DNA of 64,000 nt from Cryptomeria japonica (taxonomy: Eukaryota > Streptophyta > Pinopsida > Cupressales > Cupressaceae), in the NCBI RefSeq assembly GCF_030272615.1, contig NC_081406.1:482639900-482703899 (forward strand), written 5' to 3'. The position numbers and the translations under genes were made by a program. The notes beneath the pieces are model-generated. The model was given only the letters and a program-made list of their open reading frames with translations. It did no database searches and had not been told where the DNA came from. Position 1 is the stretch's first letter, and every line of letters begins with the position of its first letter. Positions 45,931 to 56,187 of this stretch are shown here, piece by piece.

Positions 45931-47036
45931 ACGCATTCATTAATTGAAGATTTTTTAAAAAATTTTTTGTCATGTGTTTCATCAAATTTTTATCAAGGCA
46001 TCTGATGTTTAACATTTTTAATGTTTTCTCTATACAGGAGAATATTGGAGTGTTATACTGCTGATAGAGTAGACCTAGTGGACTTGATCTTCAATCTGAA
46101 TTACTTGATGAGGAGATTTCACATATTTGACATTTGGGATTATATCATGTTTTACATTTGTCAGAGATTATGGCTAATAGGGCCTTGATTACGGTGTTAG
46201 TGGAGTGGTGGCATTCCAAGACATGTACCTTCCATCTTCCTACTGGTAAGGCGTCCATTACTTTAGAGGATGTTTGGAGTATACTGCATATTTCCATCCA
46301 TGATGCGAGAGTTGTATATGATCACGATGATGGCATCACTGGACTATGTTCCCTTTTTTAGTGCAAGGAGCAAGATTTACAGATCAGAGGTCATTATGAT
46401 ATCCCTTGGGCTTGCTTGGACTATGATGAGCTTACTATAGTATTGTGCAGTATTGTAGGTGGTTTGTTGATTCCTGACAGATGAGGCCATGGCTTTCTAG
46501 TTGGATGGGGCAGAGTGCTCCATGATATGATTGTTCATTGTCAGGTATATGCTTGGGGTCCTTGTCTATTAGCCATGGTTTATTATCAGATGCACAACAT
46601 TGTATACTTGGGATACCGATTGATTAGTTGTGGTGTGACATTGCTCCAGACTTGGGCTTGGGAGCACATTTTTATCTTGAGGCCAGTTATACATGTTGAC
46701 TTGCAGCCTAAGGAGTCATATGCATACAGATATACACATGGTATTAGACACAGGGGTACAGGTGACACCTATTATTATAGCATACTTTGCTCGTATTTCT
46801 CATGAGGTTTATGATTGGGGTGTGTGCATACAACCACATGTGGCAGCTACTGAGTTTGATTCTCTTCAAGCATTACCATGGGGTTGGAGTGTAGGTGTAG
46901 TAGATCCCAGGACTACTCTTGAGTATGATGTATGGTGGGCCACACATAGGCCTATTCCTCTGACTGATCTAACTGTTTCAATCACAGTGCAGCAGATACG
47001 ACATCCTAGATAGTGAGTGAGGATTGACATAGGGGA

Positions 47037-48233
47037 GTTTGGCCATTCAGTGGAATTGATTGTGTTGCATCGATGTTTTGTCATTGATGTCAACACTAGC
47101 TGTTTGGATTCTTTACTGGCACCCTTTTGGTACTGGTAGGTTGAGTATTTTTTGGTTCACTTGGATCTGGCATGATCCAATTGACTCTGGTATAATCTAG
47201 TGATGGAATTGGCTTGTTCACAATGCTTATACTCATATTTGGTCAGTTGGTTTTGGTCTAATGATTGGATTATATCCTGCTTACCTAGAAGTTTGGTTTC
47301 TAGTTTTGGCGAGGGTTTCACCGGCAGAGCTTTTGATGGAGATCTTTGATGCATTGCATAATTTGTGTTGGTGTATCTTTTTATGGAGTTTTAGGATGGT
47401 GTTGGTGATCATGTTCAAGACTTGGCATTTGGAGCTCATTGCTAAGCATGTGGACCTAAACCTGGTCCTGGTTGTTCTAGGTTATGGATTGACATTGATG
47501 TAATGTGTGGATAGGACCTATTGTTGTATTTCTGGGATGTCTTATGTGTGGATATTATTTGATTTTGGTCTAAAGCTGACATGGTTTGTAATTATGTATT
47601 TGGTTTATTGTTTGGTGGCTGACCTTATTGTTTATGGCTAAGCATTTTGTATAAATAAGATGTAAGATCTCATGGTAGATCATCATGGGTAATGTAAGAA
47701 GTCATGGTAAATGAATGTAATGTGTGAATAATATAATATCATTTTGGAAAAGGAGTTTTTCAATCATTGGAGATCAAATTGGGTTTATAAGAGGATTTAG
47801 TCCTCTAGTATTTACCCTAATTGGAACTGTACTCAGGCATAGGAGATTCTATCTTTTCCAGTTCAACACTTCTCTAGATTGTAGTATGGATTTCTATGTA
47901 GTCAGTGAGACTCCTTTTGTGATGAGAAGTGTGCTCTAGGATATTTCCCTTCCTAGAAGTGGAGGCCCCTTCATTGTAAATTCACATACTTACTACAAAA
48001 GTATTATCTGACTGTGGGTAGACTTCTCGCCATGGTTTTTCCCTTACAGTGTTTTCCACATACAAATATTGGTGTTGTATGGATGGATTCTATTATGTGA
48101 TTATTATTTATACTTTGGAGTAACTGCCATTCCGATACTGTTGTTTTAAATTGCTAAAGCTTTTGGTAATCTATGACAACTGATTCACCCCCCCCTCTCT
48201 TAGTTGTCTTCTGGTTATCTAAATTGTCTAACA
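47037..48233 (+). repeat. Copia-6 5' LTR
   Basis: It starts GTTTGGCCATTCAG (3' copy TGTTGGCCATTCAG at 63663) and ends TGTCTAACA. TATA box TATAAATA is at 47650-47657, followed by GATGTAAGATCTC. C-rich hairpin at 48175-48208. About 1.2 kb. Open stretches inside are not genes. Confidence 0.85.
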
Positions 48234-48235
48234 AT

Positions 48236-48247
48236 TGGTATCAGAGC
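48236..48247 (+). promoter_or_regulatory. Primer-binding site of Copia-6
   Basis: TGGTATCAGAGC, two bases after the LTR. Confidence 0.9.
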
Positions 48248-48291
48248 TTTGGTCCTCTTTGCAGAAAGCTTCACCACTTAAGGAAGATCCT

Positions 48292-49272
48292 ATGTTGACT
48301 AAAAGTTCAAGTTCATCCAGTTCTTCTTGAGCTATCTTTCGAAGGGATATATTGAGGCTTGAAGGAACAAATTATACAATATGGAAGATTCAGATACAGA
48401 CTCATCTGAGATGTCTTGGCAAGGAGATTTCGGAGATCACACGGAATGGTGTCACGCCCTATAATCCAAGATCTGACAATCCTCCTCTAACAAATCTAGA
48501 CTAGGAGCTTGATAATGATTGTAGAGCAAGAGAAGCCCTCTTATGTGCACTTTCTGATCAGCAAATAATGGGACTAACTGACAAATAATCTAGAAAGGCT
48601 ATATGGGATAAATTGCAGACTCTTAATGAAGGTGACCCTACAGTGAAGATTGCTAAACTTGATGGTTATCAAGTGAGATATGAAAACTTGAAGATGGAAG
48701 AAGATGAAAGGATCAATGCATTCATGGAAAGAGTAAATGAGATTGTTATGGGAGTTCAATGTTGTGGTGGAACTTGGAGCAAAGATGAGATTATTAATAA
48801 ATTCCTAAGAGCCCTACCACCGACTTACAAAATGGAGGCTACTGGTATTAACAAATTGAGAAAAAATGGCTAATACATCTGTCAACATAGATACTTTGGT
48901 TGGGAAACTATCTGCTTTTGAGCTTGAGGAATTTGGACCTCCTAGAGCTGTGAAGGCTGAACCTGCTTTTCATGCATCTACATCTACAACCGGTAAGAAA
49001 GATTGGAGAGCTTTATATGCAAAAGAATTAGATGATATGAATAGATAATATGACGAGTTTGAGAAACTTGAAGCACTATATGTTAGAAGAGTACTGAAAG
49101 GATCGGTAGGAAGTAAGTATGAAGAGAAAGCACCTTTTGAATGTTTTGCATGTAATAAGATTAGTCATTTTGCATCTAGATGTCCTGAAAGGAATTCAAG
49201 ATTTGAAGAAAGAGTTAAGAGAACATTTAAATCTAACCCTAGATATCAGAACAAGCATAAATTCAATAAAAA
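48292..49272 (+). pseudogene. gag: Copia-6 gag, first part
   Basis: It starts MLTKSSSSSSSS, then a stop at about 48328. LEGTNYTIWKIQIQTHLRCL is readable, followed by stops near 48502 and 48587. A good open stretch runs 48613-48873 (DGYQVRYENLKMEEDERINA), then a frameshift at about 48866 and continuation to 49048. The zinc knuckle CFACNKISHFASRC is at about 49141-49182, and the basic tail stops at 49272, where the CACTA element begins. It resumes at 60068. Confidence 0.87.
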
Positions 49273-49520
49273 CACTAGTACATTTGGGTCAAGATTTCAA
49301 CGGTAAATCGTCGGAATTCCGACCACATTTCGTCGCACTACCGATAGAAAAAAGTCGTCAAAAACTTTGTGTTGGAAGTTCCGACTATCTTTGTGGCCAT
49401 CCCAATTCCGACATCACCTCCAACCTTTCTGACAGCCACCATGGATGCTCATTCCCCAAAAGAATTCCGATGCCAAAGTATAAAATTTTGACAGAGGAGT
49501 GTCGTCGAATGCACAACATC
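49273..49520 (+). repeat. CACTA left terminal and subterminal region
   Basis: The terminal inverted repeat starts at 49273. TCGTCGGAATTCCGACC (palindromic) at about 49307, GGAAGTTCCGAC (about 49374), AATTCCGACATC (about 49405) and GAATTCCGATGCC (about 49461) are the subterminal motif in both orientations. Confidence 0.8.
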
Positions 49521-49571
49521 CTTGTCAGGCATTTCATTAGTTGTCATTGAAATTCTGATGGCGAGAGATGA

Positions 49572-50673
49572 TGTGGGTCAAACGGCTTTGCCGTCGGTGA
49601 ATGAAAGCATTGAACGAGTTCTATTTGTAAAAATTGCATTAAACATTTTAATTTATTTGATTCAATGTTATTTGCAAAAAATGATTATCAATGATGTTTC
49701 CTTTCTCCAAGAATTGTCTAGGATCTTTTCATCAATTAATATGTAACATCGAATGACTAAATTTTTTCTTTACAAATGCTTATTTAATTTAATTATTATC
49801 TGAGCGTGAATTAAAATTTATATCTGTATGGAAGTAGAACATACAAGTTGAAGAGTCATGTGCAAGCAAATTTCCTAAAAGAAAGCAAGCAGGCATTATC
49901 TTGAATGACATGGAAACAAGCTCATCAGCTGCCTAGAAGAGAGCAACTGGAGAATGGCAGAGGAAAGTGTTTAAGGGTGATAAATAGATAGATAGTATGC
50001 AATACAAACAAACAATGTCTAGAGTGTCTGATGTGACGTCTCTAATTTATGTCCGAAGGGACTAACTAGTTTTGGAGTTCCTGTGAAACCTATTGGGCCA
50101 CGCTTGGAGGAAATCAATGTGTTCATGCAAGGAGCACCTTTTTTCTATTATGAGAATGATACTTTTGCACTGAGGGATATTTGGAAGTCAATATCCAAAA
50201 ATTTCTATAGTGTGGAACAAGAGTTGGCGGACTCGAAGTATAATTGTCAGCTTTCGGAAGACCAAGAGGTTATGTACACAATCTCCCAATAGAAGAGCAA
50301 TTTCAAGAATTACCTCTCCCCCCCATGACTATTCAGGAAGCACTTCCTCAAATAGAGGACTATTGGCCTCCATGGGATCAAAGAAAAAAATTAAAGCATA
50401 GACTCTAGACGATGTGGTGGTGTCCTTCATGAAGAACTCTACACTATAATTGAAAATTCACAAGGGAAACTGCAAGATAGTGAAGAGAAATACAATCTTG
50501 AAAAGTGGGAAGAATGGATCTTGGTTTGGGTAAGGCCAAGTCAGGTGGCTCCTCTAGAGGTTGATGAGATAGAAATCATATTAGGATTTGAAAAAGATCA
50601 CACTTGTGGAACTTCGTGTGCGAGTGATCGATTGCAGTGTTTGGGTAATGCATTCCAAATAGATACAGTTGCA
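49572..50673 (+). repeat. Left arm of the 1.1-kb inverted repeat (DRM hairpin)
   Basis: From GTGGGTCAAACG to ATACAGTTGCA, complementary over its whole length to 50720-51821, with few mismatches and small indels. It contains about 450 bp without coding similarity, then DRM-like coding sequence. The loop to the other arm is 46 bp (50674-50719). A transcript through it would fold into a long double-stranded RNA. Confidence 0.92.
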
Positions 50674-50722
50674 CTCCAAATGGGTAATGTCTTGATTAAA
50701 GACTTTTATCCTAATGGCATGC
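50022..50722 (+). pseudogene. DRM: Captured DRM-type DNA methyltransferase fragment, left arm
   Basis: DRM proteins are the plant de novo cytosine-5 methyltransferases guided by 24-nt siRNAs, acting in the nucleus. Readable pieces in order, in shifting frames: SRVSDVTSLIY, then TSFGVPVKPIGPRLEE and GAPFFYYENDTFALRDIW (50083-50292), SVEQELADSKY, GYVHNLPIEEQF, PMTIQEALPQIEDYWPPWDQ, then LVWVRPSQVAPLEVDEIEII, LGFEKDHTCG, LGNAFQIDTVAL and DFYPNGM. This is the order of the first half of the rearranged catalytic domain in DRM2. At least three frame breaks and stops show that it cannot make protein. Alternative: another DRM-family member or DRM3. Confidence 0.88.
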
Positions 50723-51371
50723 AACTGTATCTATTTAGAATGCATTACCCAAACACCATAATCGATCACTCGCACAAGAAGTTCCACGAGTGTGATCTTT
50801 TTCAAATCCTAATATGATTTCTATCTCGTCAACCTCTAGAGGAGCCACCTGACTTGGCCCCACCCAAACCAAGATCCATTCTTCCCACTTTTCAAGACTG
50901 TATTTCTCTTCACTATCTTGTAGTTTCCCTCATGAATTTTCAATAATAGTGTAGAGTTATTCACGAAGGACACCACCACATCGTCTAGAGTCTATGCTTT
51001 AATTTTTTTCTTTGATCCCATGGAGGCCAATAGTCCTCTATTTGAGGAAGTGCTTCCTAAATAGTCATGGGGGGGAGAGGTAACTCTTGAAATTTCTCTT
51101 CTATTAGGAGATTGTGTACATAACCTCTTGGTCTTCTAAAAGCTGACAATTATACTTCGAGTCCGCCAACTCTTGTTCCACACTATAGAAATTTTTGGAT
51201 ATTGACTTCCAAATATCCCTCAGTGCAAAAGTATCATTCTCATAATAGAAAAAAGGTGCTCCTTGCATGAACACATCGATTTCCTCCAAGCGTGACCCAA
51301 TAGGTTTCGCAGGAACTCCAAAACCAGTTAGTCCCTCCGGACATAAATTAGAGACGTCACATCAGACACTC
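50720..51371 (-). pseudogene. DRM: Captured DRM-type fragment, right arm (inverted copy)
   Basis: This is the minus-strand copy of the left-arm gene fragment: EEIDVFMQGAPFFYYENDTF, ALRDIWKSISKNFYSVEQEL and ADSKYNCQLLEDQEVMY (51104-51289). It has the same frame breaks before FGVP and within the QEVMY segment as the left arm, so the arms were duplicated after the damage. Differences from the left arm are scattered single substitutions. Confidence 0.88.
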
Positions 51372-51821
51372 CAGACATTGTTTGTTTGTATTGCATACTA
51401 TCTATTTATTTATCACCCTTAAACACTTTCCTCTGCCATTCTCCAATTGATCTCTTCTAAGTAGCTGATGAGCTTGTTTCCATTTCATTCAAGATAATGC
51501 CTGCTTACTTTCTTTTAGGAAATTTGCTTGCACATGACTCTTCAACTTGTATGTTCTGCTTCCATACAAATATAAATTTTAATTCATGCTCAGATAATAA
51601 TTAAATAAAATAAGCATTTGTAATGAAAATATTTAGTCATTCGATGTTACATATTATTTCACAAAAAGATCCTAGACAATTCTTGGAGAAAGGAAACATC
51701 ATTGATAATATTTTTTGCAAATAACACTGAATCAAATAAATTAAAAATGTTTCATGTAATTTTTAAAAGTAGAACTCATTCAATGCTTTCATGCACCGAT
51801 GGCAAAGTCGTTTGACCCACA
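50720..51821 (-). repeat. Right arm of the 1.1-kb inverted repeat
   Basis: From TGCAACTGTAT to GTTTGACCCACA, 1102 bp by end coordinates, the same as the left arm. Beyond 51821 the sequence no longer matches the left flank except for a few bases. Confidence 0.92.
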
Positions 51822-52246
51822 CCATTATGCATAATAGAACAAATCAATATAATAGGCTATTATAAAGAATATATACAAAAATATGAAAGAACATTAAATT
51901 ACCATTACAAACCCATAAACCATTAAATAGTGAAAATAGATATAAATTTGTAAATGTCTCCTTATAAACACCACAACCATAACCAAAACAAAAAAAATTC
52001 TTACCCGCAAAAACTTAGCTGGTGAGTTGCAAGTCTACAACATCTCTCAGATGATCAAACCGTTTCTTAATTTTGTTCTTCTGGTTAGTCAATGGATTTA
52101 GTTGCATGTTCAAGTTTTCTATTTGAAGCCTTCTATTTCCCTATATTTGAGACATAATAAAATTCTTGTGAGTAGGAAATTGATTCAGGAGTTACGTGTG
52201 AAGAATTTGGCAAAGTAAATGATGACAATCAAACTCAAATTTTATC

Positions 52247-52385
52247 TATCTTGATTAAAGACTTTTATCCTGATGGCATTAAATTATTTCTCTATTTTTT
52301 AGTGATCTTTGGAGCAGAGGTTTCTTTGCATCGACCTGTGATACATTTAACTTGTGTTGTATCTACAAAAATATGTATCCTAGGA
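52247..52385 (+). pseudogene. DRM: Further DRM-like piece beyond the hairpin
   Basis: LIKDFYPDGIKLFLYF, then IFGAEVSLHRP and CVVST follow the same order as the SAM-binding motif I region that comes after the part held in the arms. The piece repeats the loop sequence CTTGATTAAAGACTTTTATC (50690-50709), so the inverted arms lie upstream of the continuation of the captured gene. The glycine-rich loop is degenerate. Confidence 0.7.
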
Positions 52386-52406
52386 TGATGCAATGCAACC
52401 TCTACT

Positions 52407-52990
52407 ACACCAATACCAGATAGAAGAGAAAGTACTTTAATTTAAAGCCATCACAATAAAATGCTTTCAAGACATATATTAGGTATAAAAGGAAGCCTAC
52501 CTTGTCATTTGAAGGGGTTTACCTACAATTCAAGTGATCTCTTAATTATAAAATCAATTCAATTCCAAGTGAACATGCAATCAAGCATTCATCAAGAATT
52601 GAAGGAGAAATCAAGTTAATAAAGATATTTATTAAAGATATAATCTTTTAAATTAAGAAATGGGCAAGAGATTAAGAATATAAACCTTCCATATTGCACA
52701 CTTCAAGGTATATTAAAATCAGTTTAAAGTGTATTCATTTAGGGACCTTTCATAAAATATTCTCAATTTACATATCATAAAAGGATCTGCTCCACCAATA
52801 CCAGATAGAAGAGAAAGTACTTTAATTTAAAGCCATCAGGATAAAATGCTTTCAAGACATATATAAGGTATAAAAGGAAGCCTACCCTATCATTTGAAGG
52901 GGTGTACCTACAATTCAAGTGATCTCTTAGTTATAAAATCAATTCAATTCCAAGTGAACAGGCAATCAAGCATTGAAGGAGAATTCAAGT
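52407..52990 (+). repeat. Direct repeat of about 200 bp in the CACTA interior
   Basis: The copies are 52407-52617 and 52792-52990, both from ACCAATACCAGATAGAAG through AAGGAAGCCTACC to GGCAATCAAGCATT-like sequence, about 385 bp apart and highly similar. No coding sense. Confidence 0.85.
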
Positions 52991-53339
52991 TGGTGCAGGT
53001 GAATTTGGAAGACAAAAGGACTCAATGAAGCCATTAAAGACTTTTGAAGGTCTTAGAAGTGAAGAGCCAATCAATTATGATGTCTTAAGGGGGTAGCCTT
53101 AAACAAAACACACTAAGCTTTGACTACTTAGGTGTGTTGTGGGCCCATTCCTTCCCTTGACATTCCTTCCTGTCTATTTTCATTAAAAAGACAATCACCG
53201 TTAGCATTTGAATTCAAACAATGTTCTTGCGTTTGACTGCATAGAACAAAGCAAATGGCATAAGAAACTCTCATCTACCTCGTACTTGTCATAGAATAGC
53301 TCCCTAAGGAGATATTCTCATGTCCTTTCCTGCTTTATG

Positions 53340-53810
53340 TTGTCGATGAAATACATAAGCGTCCTCACAATGCAGTCAATGCAACAAACAAATTTCCATT
53401 TCAATCAGTCTTATTTGCCAACGTACTCTCTACCTGTGCCAAAATGGGAGTTTTGGAACAAAGTATGGGCTTCCATCATAGAAGAAGGTAAGGGAAATTA
53501 ATATTAGATGCTTATGGTTGGAAATGCTCTGTTTGACATGTTTGGAAAATGTGGAAGTATAGACATGAAAGCGCATGAACTGTTTAGTGAGATGCATCAA
53601 AGAAACACGATCTAATGGAATGCTATGATTGCAGGATATGCACAAGATGTGTTTGAAATGGATTTAGAAACTTCCAACCAAATGTGATTAGTGAGTATAG
53701 ATGTTGTAGTGCAACTGCCCAGGTACACATGCATGCAAAATATGTAAGCTTAGATAAGGCACATGAACTATTTGACATAATGCCTCAAAGATCACCCAAT
53801 ATCCAATGAT
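53340..53810 (+). pseudogene. Captured pentatricopeptide repeat (PPR) gene fragment
   Basis: In shifting frames: FANVLSTCAKMGVLEQ, then VGNALFDMFGKCGSID-like, HELFSEMHQRNTI, WNAMIAGYAQD (53400-53645), and HAKYVSLDKAHELFDIMPQR (53730-53800). These are the consensus blocks of plant PLS-type PPR repeats, which bind organelle RNA. Stops and indels rule out function. It lies 950 bp downstream of the last DRM piece, within the same CACTA. Confidence 0.8.
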
Positions 53811-56118
53811 AGTTGGGAGAAAGAAAACATCAATTTTTTGATAATCTTAAATATTTCTTTATTCATCACTATAAATCTATTATGAATATAGTCTCAATAT
53901 TACAAAAATTTATTCTATTATGAATGTAATATTTAGGGATGTAATCTTTATATATATTTTTTAATTAGGAAAAGGTCCTAATAGAATCCCCAACTAATTA
54001 ATCTACAGAAAGATACCACTAAAGAAAGAAATTCAATCCTCACCACTATGGTCTTGAAGGCTTTTAAAACACTTGGATTCCTATTTTGGCCCACTTTTCC
54101 TTGACCCTATGTTAAGATAGTAAACTAGTTTGAGAGAATTTATTGGGTGAGAAGTTGTGTATGGTTGCAATTATTTTCATGCATGGAAAGTGATTTAAAG
54201 TTTGGACCAATAGAGGATAAGTATTTCTTGAACCTTCAAGGACATGTGTAGAGCACCGCATGGATGTTTCTCCATTATTGAACTCTTTGAATATGTAAGT
54301 AAATTATTTTTGGTTGATGACACAGTAAGTGTGGTATTTGTCTTTTCGATATGTTGTGGATAATATTAATCAAATATGGAATTTTTTTTATGCTATATAC
54401 ACTATGTTTTGGATTGAATTTAGGTAAGTGAAGAGGTAATGGAAGAATAAAAGAGGTACACAAAGGAAGAAGAGTGAAATAGGTGGTTTGGGATGGAGGT
54501 TACAAGTATATATGATAATTTGGATGGATAATTTGTTGTCTATAAAGAGGCAAATAAGCTATCACAACTTCAACATGAATGAATGCCTCATCTACAAAAG
54601 TAAAAGGTACCTCTAATGGTTTCAAAATTTGTCAAAATAGTTATGATATACCAAATAATCAAGTGGAATATCCTTTAGGTAACTAATATTATCTTCAAAC
54701 TATTTATTTTGATTTTCATCATATCCTTTCCATGTGCATTTCCCTTGGTTTTAGTCCCATTTTTTCTTTATTTTATTCAAAACAAAATTTATAGATGCCT
54801 CTACTTGTCTCACCACTCATTAATTGCTTGGAATTTTCATTCCATTCACCAAGGTTGGCATCTATTCTAAGACTTTGTGTCATGGCCAAGCTAAATGATT
54901 TGCCTCTAGTTTCTCTCCAATCTAGTCACCTAGTAGCATGTGAAGTCTATCTCTTCCTAATTATTATTCTCTCCATCTTGTTAATGACCATTTTATTAGT
55001 AAATCCTTCCTCATAATTTTGGATAAGTGAGACAATGTTAGCTCAAGGAATCTTTTCAATCCTCTTTCAAGATTCTTTCCCAAGTAATAATCTTGCATAT
55101 TGGAAAATAAATTATGCTTCTATTTTTCCAAGCTACTCTTCCTTATAATGTTTAGATTTATTCTAAAGTGCTCATTGTGTCTCATGTTTACTACTCTTCC
55201 TATTAGTCTCATTCCAATATCTCCTACAAAAATATGGAATGATTACATTTATATTTTATTTGTGTCTCCTAAATATCGACAAAATTTGGAACAATAATAC
55301 AATTTTTTAATAATATTTAATTGTAAAAGAAAGGATTAAAATGGAACTAAACACTCTAAATAAATTAATCAGGGTTAAAGGGATAAACTAGGACAAATTC
55401 ATGAAGGCAAGATCTGTTATCTCAAAATTAATAGATTCATGCAAGAAAAGAAATATTAAATCTAGAGATAAAATAATTGAAAAATTTAGCTAGCTAAAAG
55501 CAAAAGAATGTTGTCAAGCTCTCATTTTCGCACAGACTGGCAAAGGTTGTAGAGGAGAAATCACTATTGAACTTACCCCTGTCTCATATAACCCTATGTT
55601 GAGACCTCGCTCAATAGCATTCCATCTAATCATTCATCCATCTTCTTACAGTCTTGGCCATAGAATAGATTTTATTAACACTTCACCTTTTGCCCTTTTT
55701 TCAATTCAAGTTAGTTTAGGACAAAAAGCATCACGAGATTGAAATATCAGATGATCAAGTTCCAGCTATTCAAGCATTAGACAATTCAACATAAGTCCCC
55801 TTGTGATACCAGCAATCACATCAACCAACTATGTTTATCCACATGTCATGACCTAGCATACCAGAACCTTGGAGTTGTCTCAAGTGATCCTTAAGCAAAT
55901 CTCCAGCATTTGAGTAACTTTGTTCAAGAGAGGATAAGATACTTTTGGGTATTTTATTCTACATTTGCATGTGCATAAAAAACACATCAACACCTCCCAC
56001 TTGTCAATGGATAAGATAAAGTTGCTCTATAATGAATGGTTTATAAAGCACGCCACTTGATGAAGGTTTTGCAAATGGGGTGGCAAGTTGAATAGGTTTG
56101 ATCTTGGGACAATCTACA
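53811..56118. other. CACTA interior with nothing recognised
   Basis: AT-rich sequence. Open stretches of 60-75 codons (54275-54463, 54795-55016, 55100-55297) show no domain or good coding pattern. No transposase-like motif on either strand. Confidence 0.5.
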
Positions 56119-56187
56119 TGGTTAAACGTGCTTGATTTAGAGTAGTATTAGTATGGGTGACCTCCTAGGAATACCTAATTCTTCACC
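56119..56187 (+). rRNA. 5S rRNA-like fragment with internal promoter boxes (pseudogene or TRIM/SINE part)
   Basis: TGGTTAAACGTGCTTGATTT and AGTAGTATTAGTATGGGTGA, then CCTCCTAGGAA, match plant 5S rRNA from about position 50 to 105 with several changes. This includes the A box (GTTAAACGTGCTTG) and C box (GTATGGGTGACCTCCT) of the RNA polymerase III promoter. The 5' and 3' ends of a 5S gene are missing. Cassandra-type TRIM LTRs and 5S-derived SINEs carry such segments, but I could not find LTR ends, a primer-binding site or a poly-A tail. Confidence 0.75.

Larger units (their letters stand above)
38896..47013 (+). pseudogene. Plant mobile domain gene antisense to Gypsy-3, intron occupied by Copia-5
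   Basis: Candidate exon 1 is 38896-38973 (MAGYRA, then a stop at codon 7; another frame reads on), ending at a GGTATG donor. The acceptor TCTCTATACAG ends at 46037. Exon 2 (46038-47013) carries the domain: LYHVLHLSEIMANRALITVL, VEWWHSKTCTFHLPTGKAS and ITLEDVWSILHISIHD. After a stop near 46359 comes MIVHCQVYAWGPCLLAMVYY, then LLQTWAWEHIFILRP (46515-46805), and a third frame to 47013. PMD proteins of the MAIN/MAIL type are nuclear, but this is a transposon-borne copy. The intron would be about 410 bp without Copia-5. The exon structure is inference. Confidence 0.7.

Noticed and set aside
46134-46361. Considered as an independent host PMD gene
   Set aside because: It is bounded by Gypsy-3 polypurine tract and LTR on one side, and a second copy lies in the same place in Gypsy-2, so element-borne origin fits better.
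50083-50817. Considered as a functional DRM gene
   Set aside because: Several frame breaks and stops, no catalytic motif IV, and the sequence is part of an inverted repeat inside a transposon.
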